Of a stretch of 39,091 nucleotides of DNA, positions 26,268 to 34,924 are shown in pieces (the stretch's first letter is position 1; each line of letters opens with the position of its first letter). The translations under genes were made by a program, and so were the position numbers. This DNA is from an uncultured Caulobacteraceae bacterium (GTDB lineage: Bacteria > Pseudomonadota > Alphaproteobacteria > Caulobacterales > Aquidulcibacteraceae). Below the pieces are notes generated by a model, which searched no databases, was not told where the DNA came from, and was given only the letters and a program-made list of their open reading frames with translations. Location of the stretch: positions 1 to 39,091 of the forward strand of contig CADEDT010000009.1 in the NCBI GenBank assembly GCA_902826145.1, written 5' to 3'.

Positions 26268-26286
26268 TCCCGCGTTGACCGCGGGA
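26268..26286 (+). terminator. GC-rich stem-loop after the small membrane-protein gene
   Basis: TCCCGCG (26268-26274) pairs with CGCGGGA (26280-26286) around a 5-nt loop, 31 nt after the stop at 26237. There is no clear T-run, so terminator function is tentative. Confidence 0.35.
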
Positions 26287-26319
26287 ACCGGCGTCTTCAG
26301 CTTCGCTTAAGCACACCAG

Positions 26320-26338
26320 ACGCACGCTCCTTGTGCGT
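26320..26338 (+). promoter_or_regulatory. Leader hairpin upstream of the usg-like gene
   Basis: ACGCAC (26320-26325) pairs with GTGCGT (26333-26338) with a 7-nt loop. It ends 18 nt before the ATG at 26357, just ahead of the CGGAGG Shine-Dalgarno, which stays outside the stem. Confidence 0.3.
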
Positions 26339-26356
26339 GGGTAACTCGGAGGCCGC

Positions 26357-26623
26357 ATGGAGACGGACGAGTTCGCTTTGCAGTTAAAGGGTTGGCGCTT
26401 GGCCACGGCCGAAGTGCTCTACTACATGCCCGACCACCCCAAGCTCCTGCAGAGCTTTGTCTGGCAGACCCTCGATCTCGCCCCGGCCTATCCGCGCATC
26501 CACAAATTCTTGGATTTCTGGCGCGCTGAGATCGATGCGGTGATCCATTCCGTCCGATTGGCTTCTGGTGAAGAACTGGCGCCAGCCAAAGTTCGAAACG
26601 CTGCGACGATTCTGCATCACTAG
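26357..26623 (+). CDS. usg: Usg family protein
   Basis: An 88-residue protein that matches the Usg family, named for the gene upstream of trpF in Caulobacter. Characteristic segments are LQLKGWRLATAEVLYYMPDHPKLLQSF and FVWQTLDLAPAYPRIHKFLDFW, with a C-terminal IDAVIHSVRL. Biochemical role is unknown. CGGAGG precedes the ATG at good spacing. No trp genes lie next to it, unlike the founding locus. Confidence in the family is high; function none. Confidence 0.88.
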   Translation: METDEFALQLKGWRLATAEVLYYMPDHPKLLQSFVWQTLDLAPAYPRIHKFLDFWRAEIDAVIHSVRLASGEELAPAKVRNAATILHH

Positions 26624-26692
26624 ATTGGGATTTGGTTCGGGCTCTTGGTCGTTTACATAAGAGACGAGGGACCGAGATTGGAGAACTGCCGC

Positions 26693-27214
26693 ATGCGAAC
26701 GTTCGCGCTTGCTGCTGTCGCTGGGCTGCTGGCCGCCTGCGCGACGCCTACCGCTTACCAACCGTCTGAAAATCGGGGCTATGGCTTCCAGGAACAGACG
26801 ATCGAGAACAACCGGGTTCGCATTACCTTCCGCGGCAACACGCTCACGGATCGTGAGACAGTCGAGACTTATATGCTCTACCGGGCTGCCGAGGTGACGC
26901 TGCAGAACGGTAAGGATTATTTTGTCGTCGCCAACCGCGACACCGAAGAGCATTCGCGGCTCCAGGGCGAAGGCTTTGGACGCAACCGGTATGGCTTTTC
27001 CTACATGGCTTACCGCCCGTTCGGCGGTTGGTCGCCCTGGTACGATCCCTTCTGGGATGAACCTTCCCGCTATCGTGAAGTGACGCGTTACGAGGCCATC
27101 GCTGAGATCGCCATGTTCAACGGCCCGAAGCCGGCGAATGACGCTGCCGCCTTCGACGCACGCGAAGTGCAGGCGAACCTCCAAGGCCGGGTGGTCCGAC
27201 CGCCAGCGGGGTAG
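26693..27214 (+). CDS. CC0125/CC1285 family lipoprotein
   Basis: A 173-residue probable lipoprotein. The signal peptide ends in the lipobox LLAAC, with Cys16 as the lipidated residue. The mature part has the CC0125/CC1285 pattern YQP...GYGFQEQTIENNRVRITFRGN, DRETVETYMLYRAAEVTLQNG and YDYFVV-type segments. This family is largely restricted to alphaproteobacteria and has no known function. The middle is rich in Tyr, Trp, Pro and Phe (RYGFSYMAYRPFGGWSPWYDPFW). The ATG at 26693 is chosen because it starts the signal peptide. It stands just before tRNA-Arg. Confidence 0.85.
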   Translation: MRTFALAAVAGLLAACATPTAYQPSENRGYGFQEQTIENNRVRITFRGNTLTDRETVETYMLYRAAEVTLQNGKDYFVVANRDTEEHSRLQGEGFGRNRYGFSYMAYRPFGGWSPWYDPFWDEPSRYREVTRYEAIAEIAMFNGPKPANDAAAFDAREVQANLQGRVVRPPAG

Positions 27215-27289
27215 GGCTCGCGTTCCCAGCCAAGCTCGGCTAGAGGTGTCGCCCCTCGGGCTCCAGGACGTTTGGGGCCTGTGCGGTCA

Positions 27290-27366
<77 letters not shown>

Positions 27367-27412
27367 GCTTTGCATGTGGCGCGTTGTCTGAGCAGATTTG
27401 ACGCAAACGCCG

Positions 27413-28009
27413 ATGTCCGACCCCGTCATTTACCGTAGGCGACGTGACGCCATCTCGCGCAGCGAGCGCGAATGGCGGGTGGAGGACGACGCCCTCGTCA
27501 CGCGCGGTGGGTCCGGCCGCGAGCGCCGCTATCGCTGGCGCGACATCGTCAGCGTTCGCCTGCTTCACGATCCGGCGCGCTCGAAACCCTGGCGCTACGT
27601 GTTCGAGCTACAACCGAAGCACCAGCGCAAGATCGTCATCGACAACGCGCATTGCGTGAATGGTCGTGAGTTCGAGGAGCGCTCTGATAGCTACACGCCG
27701 TTCGTCAAGGCGGCGCTCGCGCGCTGGGCCGTGGCGCACCCGAAGGGAAGAGCGCTGATTGGCGAAACGCCGAAGCGCTATTTCTTCCTGCTGATTAGTG
27801 CGCTGCTGGGGCTGGGTGTTTTGGCCTATGTGCTCGTCGCCGTGCCCACGCCACTCGACGCGCTGCCATTCGCGAATCTGGTCAAGTTCGGCATCATTCT
27901 GCTGATGCTGCCCGTGTTTTGGGGCTGGGTACTGAAATCAATGCCCCGCGGCGTGGCGCCCGATCAAATTCCCGATCGCGCTTTCCCGCCGGGACCCGAA
28001 GCGGGTTAA
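27413..28009 (+). CDS. Conserved membrane protein with N-terminal PH-like region, unknown
   Basis: A 198-residue protein not firmly recognised. The N-terminal about 110 residues are soluble and beta-rich with alternating charged and hydrophobic residues ([47 protein letters not shown]), a PH-like or bPH-like layout. Two hydrophobic helices follow (about 122-142 and 155-175), then a Pro-rich tail. A TTG at 27398 would add five residues; no clear Shine-Dalgarno supports either start. Confidence 0.7.
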   Translation: MSDPVIYRRRRDAISRSEREWRVEDDALVTRGGSGRERRYRWRDIVSVRLLHDPARSKPWRYVFELQPKHQRKIVIDNAHCVNGREFEERSDSYTPFVKAALARWAVAHPKGRALIGETPKRYFFLLISALLGLGVLAYVLVAVPTPLDALPFANLVKFGIILLMLPVFWGWVLKSMPRGVAPDQIPDRAFPPGPEAG

Positions 28010-28054
28010 TCGAAAGTTTAGACGGCAACGGCATACGTTGTAGCGGAGGCTACT

Positions 28055-29197
28055 GTGCGCCAGAAAGACGGCCGTCGCGACTTGTCGCTTATTCGCGCGA
28101 GTGGTTCGACCGCGCGGGTGCTCAATCTTGCATTGGCATTCGAGCGCTTCGGGGACACCGAAGAATACACCGCGAAGCCGCTTTTCCGGAATCCAAGACT
28201 CAATCGCGCGCTCATACTGAAGCACGTCATTCGGCCGCACGAGCGCGAGCTGTTCACTCGCCCGATTACGACTGCCACCAAGGTCATTCTGCCGTATGCC
28301 GCCGCGGAGCTCGCGCTCGGCGGCGTCAGCTTCATGGTCAACGAAATCCGCTTCGAGCGCCTTCTGAAGGACGCTGTCGGCGGCTACACATCAGACGCCG
28401 ATCTACTGGCCGACGCTGAATTGCTTCGCGCATTGGCGGCATTGCCTTCGTTCGATCCATTTCTGCTCCGCGAGCGCCTGCGTCACCTGGGTATCAACCC
28501 GGCGCGCGCGTATTTCGATATCGCCGAAGCCGACATCACGCGCATGCGTACTTTTGTCGGCCGCGAGATCGCGCAGCTTGTGAGCTTGGCGTTCGCTACC
28601 GGCGGCACAGATGCCGGCGGATTATCGCAGCGCTTGGCCGACAAGCTGATGACGGACGAGACCGCCAAGACGCTTGATCCCTTGCGCGAGACGCTTCGAT
28701 TGTCTGGCGAAGAGTACATCGAGGGCGTCTTCGCCTGGAAAGGCTTCCTCTACTACAAGTGGCTGATGGATGAGATCCGGCCGGGTCTCGCCGAGTTCAA
28801 GCCGCGCTTCGCGGGCCTTCGCGTTGTTCGCTCGACCTCCGATGAGCGCCAGCAGCTCGCAGAAACCCGCCGCGATATCCTCGATAAGATGCGCCTCGCG
28901 CTTGAGCGCGTCGACGAAACGCTGCTTGAGTACGGCACGGCGTTTGCCGCTCTCGCTGAGGGGCAGCCCTCAGCTTTCCGCAACTTCCTGCTCAAGGCGC
29001 CGTCGATGTTCATTCCGATCGGCGAGGCGGTAGGCGTCATCCGCCATATAGACTCGTTCTGGCGCTTCCGTTTCCCGGACGCTGCAACGCCGATGATGGA
29101 GGCCGACGAGGCGATCGAAGTGCTGCACGACTTCGAGGCGACAGTGGAAGGCGTCGAGTTCGTAAAGAACAAGGCCGAGCACAAGCTCGCTAGCTAA
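28055..29197 (+). CDS. Conserved protein of unknown function, 380 aa
   Basis: A 380-residue soluble, mostly helical protein that I do not recognise. It starts at a GTG with GGAGG 6 nt upstream. There is no signal peptide, no membrane span and no known catalytic motif. Basic patches near the N-terminus (RRDLSLIRASGS) and long amphipathic helices (about 240-320, LAETRRDILDKMRLALERVDETLLEYG) suggest a regulatory or scaffolding role; this is inference. The stop abuts the stop of the convergent alpha-hydroxy acid dehydrogenase gene with no gap. Confidence 0.75.
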   Translation: MRQKDGRRDLSLIRASGSTARVLNLALAFERFGDTEEYTAKPLFRNPRLNRALILKHVIRPHERELFTRPITTATKVILPYAAAELALGGVSFMVNEIRFERLLKDAVGGYTSDADLLADAELLRALAALPSFDPFLLRERLRHLGINPARAYFDIAEADITRMRTFVGREIAQLVSLAFATGGTDAGGLSQRLADKLMTDETAKTLDPLRETLRLSGEEYIEGVFAWKGFLYYKWLMDEIRPGLAEFKPRFAGLRVVRSTSDERQQLAETRRDILDKMRLALERVDETLLEYGTAFAALAEGQPSAFRNFLLKAPSMFIPIGEAVGVIRHIDSFWRFRFPDAATPMMEADEAIEVLHDFEATVEGVEFVKNKAEHKLAS

Positions 29198-30367
29198 TCA
29201 GGACAAGCGGCGCTCGAAGATCAAATCGCGCGTCAGGTCCGCGATTTTAGCCCGGCCACATAGCGCCATTGTCCGCCGCAGTTCGCTATCCATAATCTGA
29301 AGCGCCCGCGTTACGCCGCGTTCGCCGCCCGCGGCCAGGCCGTAGAGATAAGCTCGACCCAACGCCACGGCGTTCGCGCCCAGGGCCAAAGCCTTCACGA
29401 CATCGCTGCCGCGCCGAACGCCGCCGTCGAGGATGATCTCCGCTTTCCCATCGACTGCCTCGGCGACAGCCGGGAGCGTGTCGATCGACGACGGTGACGT
29501 GTTGAGTTGCCGGCCACCATGGTTCGACACCCAAACTGCATTGGCCCCGATGCCTACCGCGCGTGATGCATCGTCCGGCGCACAGATTCCCTTGAGGGCC
29601 AACTTGCCATCCCAAGCCTCACGCAACCAACGGGCGTCATCCCAAGTCACACTGCGATCGAACTGCGCGTTGATGAAGCCGATCAGTCCGCCATCGATGC
29701 GCATGTGTGCGAAGTTGGCGGGCCGAATTTCCGGTGTCGTCATCAGGTCCCAAAGATAGCCCGGCGCGGCCATACCTTGCGACGCGGTGCGCCAAGTCAC
29801 CTTCGGTGGGATGGTGAAATCGTTGGCGCCATCGCGTTCGCGATTGCCCGCAACCGGCAAATCCACAGTAAGGATGATCGCGCCGAAGCCCGCTGCTTTT
29901 GCGCGCGCGAGCATCTCCGTCACCAGCCCGCGATCCTTCCAAACGTATACCTGGAACCACTTGGTCCCCGGATTGGCCGCCGCGATGTCCTCCACTGAGA
30001 CGGAGGCGAGGGTCGAGCATGCGTACGGCACACCGGCCGTATGCGCGGCGCGAGTCACGGCCAGTTCACCCGCGCGCGGATTGAAGAGGCGCGATGTCGC
30101 CGTCGGGCTGATGAAGAAAGGCGAAGCCGAAGGCGCGCCCATGATCGTCGTGCGCGTGTCGATCTCGGAGACGTCGGCAAGCACGTCAAACGCGAGCTCG
30201 ATGTCGCGAAACCGCGACACGCTGCGCGCCAGCGTTACCTCATCGTCCGCGCCGCCATCGATGTAGTCGAACACCATCCGCGGCAGCCGCGCCCGCGCCA
30301 TACGCCGTAAATCGGCGATATTGCGCGCCCGGGCGAGCGAGGAGGGCAGATATCCGGGTGGCGACAT
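29198..30367 (-). CDS. FMN-dependent alpha-hydroxy acid oxidase/dehydrogenase (LldD-like)
   Basis: A 389-residue TIM-barrel flavoprotein that oxidises L-2-hydroxy acids such as lactate, glycolate or mandelate. The family residues are present: FDYIDGGADDE (33-43), the FMN/substrate Lys259 (LALKGI), the catalytic His283 and Arg286 in SNHGGRQL, and the FMN phosphate loop DGGVRRGSD (314-322) with GR at 337-338. The ATG at 30367 is preferred to a frame extension to 30406. It is likely cytoplasmic or membrane-associated, passing electrons to quinone or O2. The exact substrate cannot be read; L-lactate is the usual guess. Confidence 0.9.
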   Translation of the reverse strand: MSPPGYLPSSLARARNIADLRRMARARLPRMVFDYIDGGADDEVTLARSVSRFRDIELAFDVLADVSEIDTRTTIMGAPSASPFFISPTATSRLFNPRAGELAVTRAAHTAGVPYACSTLASVSVEDIAAANPGTKWFQVYVWKDRGLVTEMLARAKAAGFGAIILTVDLPVAGNRERDGANDFTIPPKVTWRTASQGMAAPGYLWDLMTTPEIRPANFAHMRIDGGLIGFINAQFDRSVTWDDARWLREAWDGKLALKGICAPDDASRAVGIGANAVWVSNHGGRQLNTSPSSIDTLPAVAEAVDGKAEIILDGGVRRGSDVVKALALGANAVALGRAYLYGLAAGGERGVTRALQIMDSELRRTMALCGRAKIADLTRDLIFERRLS

Positions 30368-30483
30368 GCCGCTTTCTGGGGCGGACCGCCGCACCGGGCA
30401 AGCCAAAGCGCCGCGGCCTTGCCTCTCCGCCCGGCTCCGCGTAGGAAACCGCCCTTCCGCGACGCTCCGGCGTCGAGGCCGGA

Positions 30484-30559
30484 GCCGCCTTAGCTCAGCC
30501 GGTAGAGCACCGCATTCGTAATGCGGGGGTCAGGTGTTCGAGTCACCTAGGCGGCACCA
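30484..30559 (+). tRNA. tRNA-Thr(CGT)
   Basis: A complete 76-nt cloverleaf with encoded CCA (30557-30559). The acceptor stem GCCGCCT pairs with AGGCGGC. The anticodon stem CCGCA/TGCGG closes loop TTCGTAA, anticodon CGT (30517-30519), reading ACG (Thr). A 6-bp hairpin (CGACGC/GCGTCG, 30460-30475) lies just upstream. Confidence 0.97.
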
Positions 30560-30565
30560 CTTCCT

Positions 30566-32242
30566 CTACCCACGCCCTTCGAACTTCACGAAGTCCACCG
30601 TCAGCAGGCCGGGGGTGAAAGTGTACGTGTGCGCGCCTTTAAGGCCGGGCATGAATCGAGCCGGCATGGTGCACACGGGCGCTTCTTCGTAACGCTCCGC
30701 ATCGAGCGCTTTGATCTCGGCGATCCCCATGGCTTCGCCGTAACGGTCGAAGCCTTGCACCTGAAACACGCGATACGCGGTCTCACCCTCGAACAAAAGG
30801 CCGCCGTTCCGGGCGCGCGTCGAGTCGACCATGATCGGGTTGAGCGGGTGAGGGCGCCAGTCTGTAGCATCGAACGAGTCAGCGCCGAAAATGTGCAGCT
30901 CGGAGCAATGATCGCCCAACGGCGATGAATCGACGTTGGTGAACATCCACCACTTGCTGTCGCGCTTGAAGATCATCGTGTCCGTGGCGCTGACGTTCTT
31001 CATCAGCACCCGATGCAGCTCCCATTTCAGCGGAAACTCCGTGCACTTGTAGAGCCGGATCTCCCGCGTCTCGTGCGTGTCGGGGCACATGTAAAGCTCG
31101 CCGTCTTGCTCAAGCAGGAACGGGAAGCTGAGATGGAAGGGCTCTTCCAGCGCCACACCCAAATATGTCGCGCCGGCTTTGCTGACTTCGTACGCCGTGA
31201 TGCGGCCAAGCTCGCTGCCAAAATCATATTCCTCGACAAAGATCACATGCTGGCCATCGCGAGACACAGCGAAGGGATCGGCGAGAAACTTGTTCGGCGG
31301 GTTCTTGATCACCTTCGAGCGCCACAGCACCGCGTCGCGCCAGTCCTTGGTGAACTGATAGGCGACGCCCCAGCGATATTCGTGGCCGCGCAGCTTCCGC
31401 CAGACCTTGCCGCCCATGGTCAGAAACACGCCCCACAGATAGCGGATCTGCTGGCCGACACTTGGCGTCGTGTAGAGCGGGTAGGCATACGGCTGCTTCG
31501 CCTCGCACGTCGGCAGCGCACCCGTTCGCGCGATCCGCTCCAGCATCTCGTGCATGAAGGCGTTGGCCTTCAGATAAAGCCGCACTGAGTTGCGCACATA
31601 GGTCGGAGCTGTCGGGATCGCCCCGCGATAGAGCACATCGCCGCCATCCAGCTCCTCTGAAAGCTTCTGGATGATGAAGCCGGTTGAAGGCTCGCGGTGA
31701 TAGACCTCCCAAAAACCTGGAGGCGCTCCGCGGTTCACCAGGTTATTGGCGTGATGGAAGGAGACGATCCCCATCGGCGCCACAGTGAGGATGCCGCCAC
31801 GCAGGATACCGCTGCCGCCCCGGATCAGCACATCCAGATTGTGCTTCTTGATCTCAGCGATATCCGTATCGGAATAGCGCACCACAAACCCGCTCTTTGA
31901 CGGCAGCGGTTCAAGGAGGAGTTTTTCAACGCCGAACTTGTCGAAACCGTGCCGGCGGAAGTGCGGCGCGTAGAGCTTGCCGCGCGCGAACAGCGTCTTT
32001 TCCACGCGCGTGACAACCGCGAACATCACCTTCGCCAGGGTCTTGCCGACGCCGCGCTTGCCCACATAGGCAAGCGCCTTCTGAACGGCATTGCGCTTCG
32101 GCCCTTTGGCCTTGCGCTGCACGATCAGCAGCTCGATCGAATACAGTTCGGATTGCTTGCTCTTCTCGAACAGCTCGAAGAACGCGTTCGATTGCGAACC
32201 TTCGTCCACAATCGCGCCGACGCGAAGTTTGGGTCTGTCCAT
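30566..32242 (-). CDS. Formyltransferase-like domain fused to GINT1-type beta-propeller domain
   Basis: A 558-residue protein with two parts. Residues about 1-260 resemble the formyltransferase fold (GIVSFHHANNLVNRGAPPGFWEV at 158-180; DGGDVL at 199-204). The formyltransferase triad N-H-D aligns as Ser161-His163-Asp202, so the Asn is replaced by Ser. Residues about 290-558 are a beta-rich propeller-like domain (FLADPFAVSRDGQHVIFVEEY, LSFPFLLEQDGELYMCPDTHETREI) like the N-terminal domain of plant glucosamine inositolphosphorylceramide transferase 1. Such fusions are seen in bacterial glycan or lipid gene neighbourhoods; the substrate here is unknown. It stands alone between tRNA-Thr and hemY. 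Confidence 0.8.
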   Translation of the reverse strand: MDRPKLRVGAIVDEGSQSNAFFELFEKSKQSELYSIELLIVQRKAKGPKRNAVQKALAYVGKRGVGKTLAKVMFAVVTRVEKTLFARGKLYAPHFRRHGFDKFGVEKLLLEPLPSKSGFVVRYSDTDIAEIKKHNLDVLIRGGSGILRGGILTVAPMGIVSFHHANNLVNRGAPPGFWEVYHREPSTGFIIQKLSEELDGGDVLYRGAIPTAPTYVRNSVRLYLKANAFMHEMLERIARTGALPTCEAKQPYAYPLYTTPSVGQQIRYLWGVFLTMGGKVWRKLRGHEYRWGVAYQFTKDWRDAVLWRSKVIKNPPNKFLADPFAVSRDGQHVIFVEEYDFGSELGRITAYEVSKAGATYLGVALEEPFHLSFPFLLEQDGELYMCPDTHETREIRLYKCTEFPLKWELHRVLMKNVSATDTMIFKRDSKWWMFTNVDSSPLGDHCSELHIFGADSFDATDWRPHPLNPIMVDSTRARNGGLLFEGETAYRVFQVQGFDRYGEAMGIAEIKALDAERYEEAPVCTMPARFMPGLKGAHTYTFTPGLLTVDFVKFEGRG

Positions 32243-32313
32243 GCTCGCGTCGCCCGCCGGGAAGGGAGTGATCTAACTCGCTACCTTACCTCGCGGCGCC
32301 GGTGCAACAGATT

Positions 32314-32364
32314 GCAAACGCTCTCGGCACGAGTCCGAAGCGTCTTAAGCTTAACGCCGTTTGC
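32314..32364 (-). promoter_or_regulatory. Compact three-way-junction RNA fold after hemY
   Basis: GCAAACG (32314-32320) pairs with CGTTTGC (32358-32364). Inside lie TCGG/CCGA (32324-32327 and 32335-32338) and GCGT/ACGC (32340-32343 and 32354-32357). The whole 51-nt element begins 2 nt after the hemY stop on the minus strand, in the 124-nt gap before the GINT1-like gene. No T-run follows, so it looks like a structured 3' UTR or processing site. All stems were read by eye. Confidence 0.45.
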
Positions 32365-32366
32365 GC

Positions 32367-33794
32367 TTAGCGGATTTCTTCGACCTCGACGTCGTCATCA
32401 TCCGGCACACGCTCGGCGCGCGCTTCCGGTTGCGGTGGTGTGAGACGCGCCGTTGGCATCGCCATCACCGGCCCGAGCACGTCGTTGCCGCCGCGCTCCA
32501 TGCGAGGATGGATCAGCTGGCCGCCGTCGCCGAATGCATAGACAAGCCGCGCCCAATCGGCGTCGTCGTAAAGAAACGCCGGGCCTTCCGGATCGAGATC
32601 CGACCAATCGGCCTCGCGCGGCGCTGCCGCCGCTTGCGCCAGCCAAGTGCGCGCCGCGTTCTCATCGCCGCGCCCGCGCGCGACTTGCGCGAACAGGATG
32701 CAAATGCGCGAGGAAGGGTTTTCGCGATAGGCGTCTTCGAGCGCCGCTTGCGCCGCGCCCCAATCGGCGCGCTCCATCGCCAGCTCCGCCAGCACGATCT
32801 TCGTCTCGCGTGAGTCACGGCGGCGCTCCGCGAACGCACGCATGCGCTCGGCCCGCGCTTCGCGCGTCTCGCCCGGCACGATGTCGCGATACGCATGCGC
32901 CAAAGCCGGGTGTGGGCCATTTTCCCAAGCTTCTTCCAGGATCGCCGCGGCGCGCTCGCCTTTGCCCTCCGCCACCAACAGCCGCGCCGCCAGTGCTCCG
33001 GCCGGCGCGAAAGCCGGCGCCATGCGGAACGCTTTCTGCGCCATCTCGGCCGCCTTATCGGCGCGGCGCTCGCGCTCAAGCTTCGCCGCCTGAGCACTCA
33101 TCAGTACTGCGCGGCGGCGCTTGGCGACCTTGTCTTCGATCTGCTTGCGCTTATCGCCTGCATCGAGCGTCTCGATCGCGTTTTCCCAATCACCTTGTTG
33201 GACCGCCAGATCGAACGCGTACTGGAATGGCCAAGTCGCCGTCTTCGACGCTTTCAGCGCCGCTTCCGCGTGCGCGCGCGCCGCGACCCGATCGCCGCGC
33301 TTCAGCGCTGCCGCCATCAGGCCCTTGCGGCCGAGCACTTCAGTGTCCTCGTTTTGCAGCATGCCCGAATAGGCGCGCTCAGCGCCGCTCGTGTCTCCGC
33401 TCACTTCAGCGGCGCGCGCTTGCAGCAACAGCGCCAGACGCGGTTCATCGATCAGGTCTTCCGCCTTGTCAGCGTGGCGGCGCGCTTCTTCGAACTCGCC
33501 AGCCTCAGCCGCGATCAAGCCGAGCGCCAGCGCCTCTTGGCCACGACGCACCTTCGCGCGCTCGCTCGCTTTGCCGATGCGGCCCGGCGCGTCCATCAGG
33601 AACATGATCAGCCGCAGCAGCGGCAGCGCCAGCGCCACGACGCCGATCAGCACCGCAACCGCAAACCACGCGGACGTGTCGGCTTCCCAGCCCATCCACT
33701 CGAAATGCACCGTGCCCGCGTCATTGGTCGCGACCTGCCACGAGAGCAGCATCGCAAACACGAACACGATCAGCAGAAAGGCCAGCCGCAACAT
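32367..33794 (-). CDS. hemY: HemY domain protein (haem cluster, TPR)
   Basis: A 475-residue protein of the proteobacterial HemY family, which is distinct from protoporphyrinogen oxidase HemY of Gram-positives. Two N-terminal membrane helices (about 1-22 and 40-66) carry the family pattern MLRLAFLLIVFVFAMLLSW and HFEWMGWEADTS, then a periplasmic or cytosolic TPR region (about 85-420) and an acidic tail (DDDDVEVEEI). Role in tetrapyrrole metabolism is inferred from its constant place downstream of hemC-hemD. It starts 6 nt after the COG4223 gene, so is cotranscribed. Confidence 0.9.
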   Translation of the reverse strand: MLRLAFLLIVFVFAMLLSWQVATNDAGTVHFEWMGWEADTSAWFAVAVLIGVVALALPLLRLIMFLMDAPGRIGKASERAKVRRGQEALALGLIAAEAGEFEEARRHADKAEDLIDEPRLALLLQARAAEVSGDTSGAERAYSGMLQNEDTEVLGRKGLMAAALKRGDRVAARAHAEAALKASKTATWPFQYAFDLAVQQGDWENAIETLDAGDKRKQIEDKVAKRRRAVLMSAQAAKLERERRADKAAEMAQKAFRMAPAFAPAGALAARLLVAEGKGERAAAILEEAWENGPHPALAHAYRDIVPGETREARAERMRAFAERRRDSRETKIVLAELAMERADWGAAQAALEDAYRENPSSRICILFAQVARGRGDENAARTWLAQAAAAPREADWSDLDPEGPAFLYDDADWARLVYAFGDGGQLIHPRMERGGNDVLGPVMAMPTARLTPPQPEARAERVPDDDDVEVEEIR

Positions 33795-33800
33795 CTGGGT

Positions 33801-34793
33801 TTAGCTCCGCGACAATTCTTGTCGGATAGCCGCGATGCGCTGGTCGATTTCCAACCGGCGCTGCGCGTCGTTGATCCAGGGCTGCGCGACGCGCTTCGGC
33901 GCGGCGGGCAGGGAGTTCAGTTCTTGAATGGCTTCGGCGAGGCGATCGCCATCGAGCGCGCGTTGTGCGCGTTCGACGATGCCTTCTGGCGTATCGCCCG
34001 CACCAGCGCGGCGGACGACAATCCACTGCGCCAAAGCCGCTTGAATGCGGCCCCAGAACCCTGCGCCAGCTTGGCTTTGCCGCGCAGCGCGCACGATCTC
34101 TGTGTCGAGGCGTTCAAAGCCGTCGCGCAGTTCGACCCGCGTCGGCGCGCCCGTGCGCGCAAGCGGCGCGAGCGCCGCAACGTTCGGATCGTTCGGTAGC
34201 AAGGTCGCCAACGCGGCATGCGCTTGTTCGAATGGTCCAGATGAGCGCGCGGCTTCTGACGCCGCAACCACCGCATACGAAGCCCGCGCCGCAGTCGAAG
34301 CTGAGCGCGCTTCCGCTGCAACCGCCGGCAGCTCTTCCTGCAAGCGCCGCACTTCGGTGACGAGTGCTTGCACCTCCGCCGTCGACGGCATCGTGCCCAA
34401 GCGCGATTCGACATCGCGCAGGCCTGCTTGCAGCGCGAACACACGCGCGGCCGTGCCGCCGTCGCCGGCCTGGCCCGAAGCAGCCGTCGCCAACGGTGCA
34501 TTCATCACCGCTTCGATCGCATCGAGACGCTGATCCAGCGACCCATCGCTCGACGGCGAGTTCACGCCGCTCGTCGCGCCTGCTGGCGCAACCTTATCGA
34601 GCGCTGACTGGATCGCGGGCACGCGCGGCGCCACCGCGCCGCCAGCAGCGCCTACGCCAGCCGCAACCAGCGCGAGCACGGCAACTGTGCCGAGGCCAAC
34701 ACCGCCGCGGCCTTCCTCGCGGTAGGCCGGCTCATATTCAACGTCGATCGGCTCGCCGCGTCCGCGGTCGCCGTCATCGTCGTCTCTGCTCAT
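33801..34793 (-). CDS. COG4223/mitofilin (Mic60)-like membrane protein of the haem cluster
   Basis: A 330-residue protein: acidic N-terminus (SRDDDDGDRGRGE), one membrane helix (about 32-53), and a long Ala-rich coiled coil with a C-terminal conserved helical domain (AGFWGRIQAALAQWIVVRR, LAEAIQELNSLPA). This layout and its place between hemD and hemY match the alphaproteobacterial Mic60/mitofilin relatives (COG4223), which shape intracytoplasmic or inner-membrane folds. The start at 34793 is chosen by the TGGGGA upstream; the frame is open to 34901. Confidence 0.8.
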   Translation of the reverse strand: MSRDDDDGDRGRGEPIDVEYEPAYREEGRGGVGLGTVAVLALVAAGVGAAGGAVAPRVPAIQSALDKVAPAGATSGVNSPSSDGSLDQRLDAIEAVMNAPLATAASGQAGDGGTAARVFALQAGLRDVESRLGTMPSTAEVQALVTEVRRLQEELPAVAAEARSASTAARASYAVVAASEAARSSGPFEQAHAALATLLPNDPNVAALAPLARTGAPTRVELRDGFERLDTEIVRAARQSQAGAGFWGRIQAALAQWIVVRRAGAGDTPEGIVERAQRALDGDRLAEAIQELNSLPAAPKRVAQPWINDAQRRLEIDQRIAAIRQELSRS

Positions 34794-34924
34794 GTTATTC
34801 CCCAGAGCTGCCCGGCTTTTTCCCGAGACTTTTCCGATATTTCGCATCGAAAACGAGTCGCTAGCCACGCGAAACTTAGGCGCGCCCGCAAAGCCGCTCA
34901 AGCGCTTGCGCCAGCAGGGGAGTT

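Noticed and set aside
32345..32354. TTAAGCTTAA palindrome as an operator
   Set aside because: It lies in the loop of a larger RNA fold after hemY, away from any promoter, and is more simply explained as part of that structure.
32453..34199. Long plus-strand ORFs (384 and 434 aa) opposite hemY and the Mic60-like gene
   Set aside because: Shadow frames of GC-rich genes: Arg/Ala/Pro-rich, no domain, no Shine-Dalgarno, and the opposite strand has clear families.
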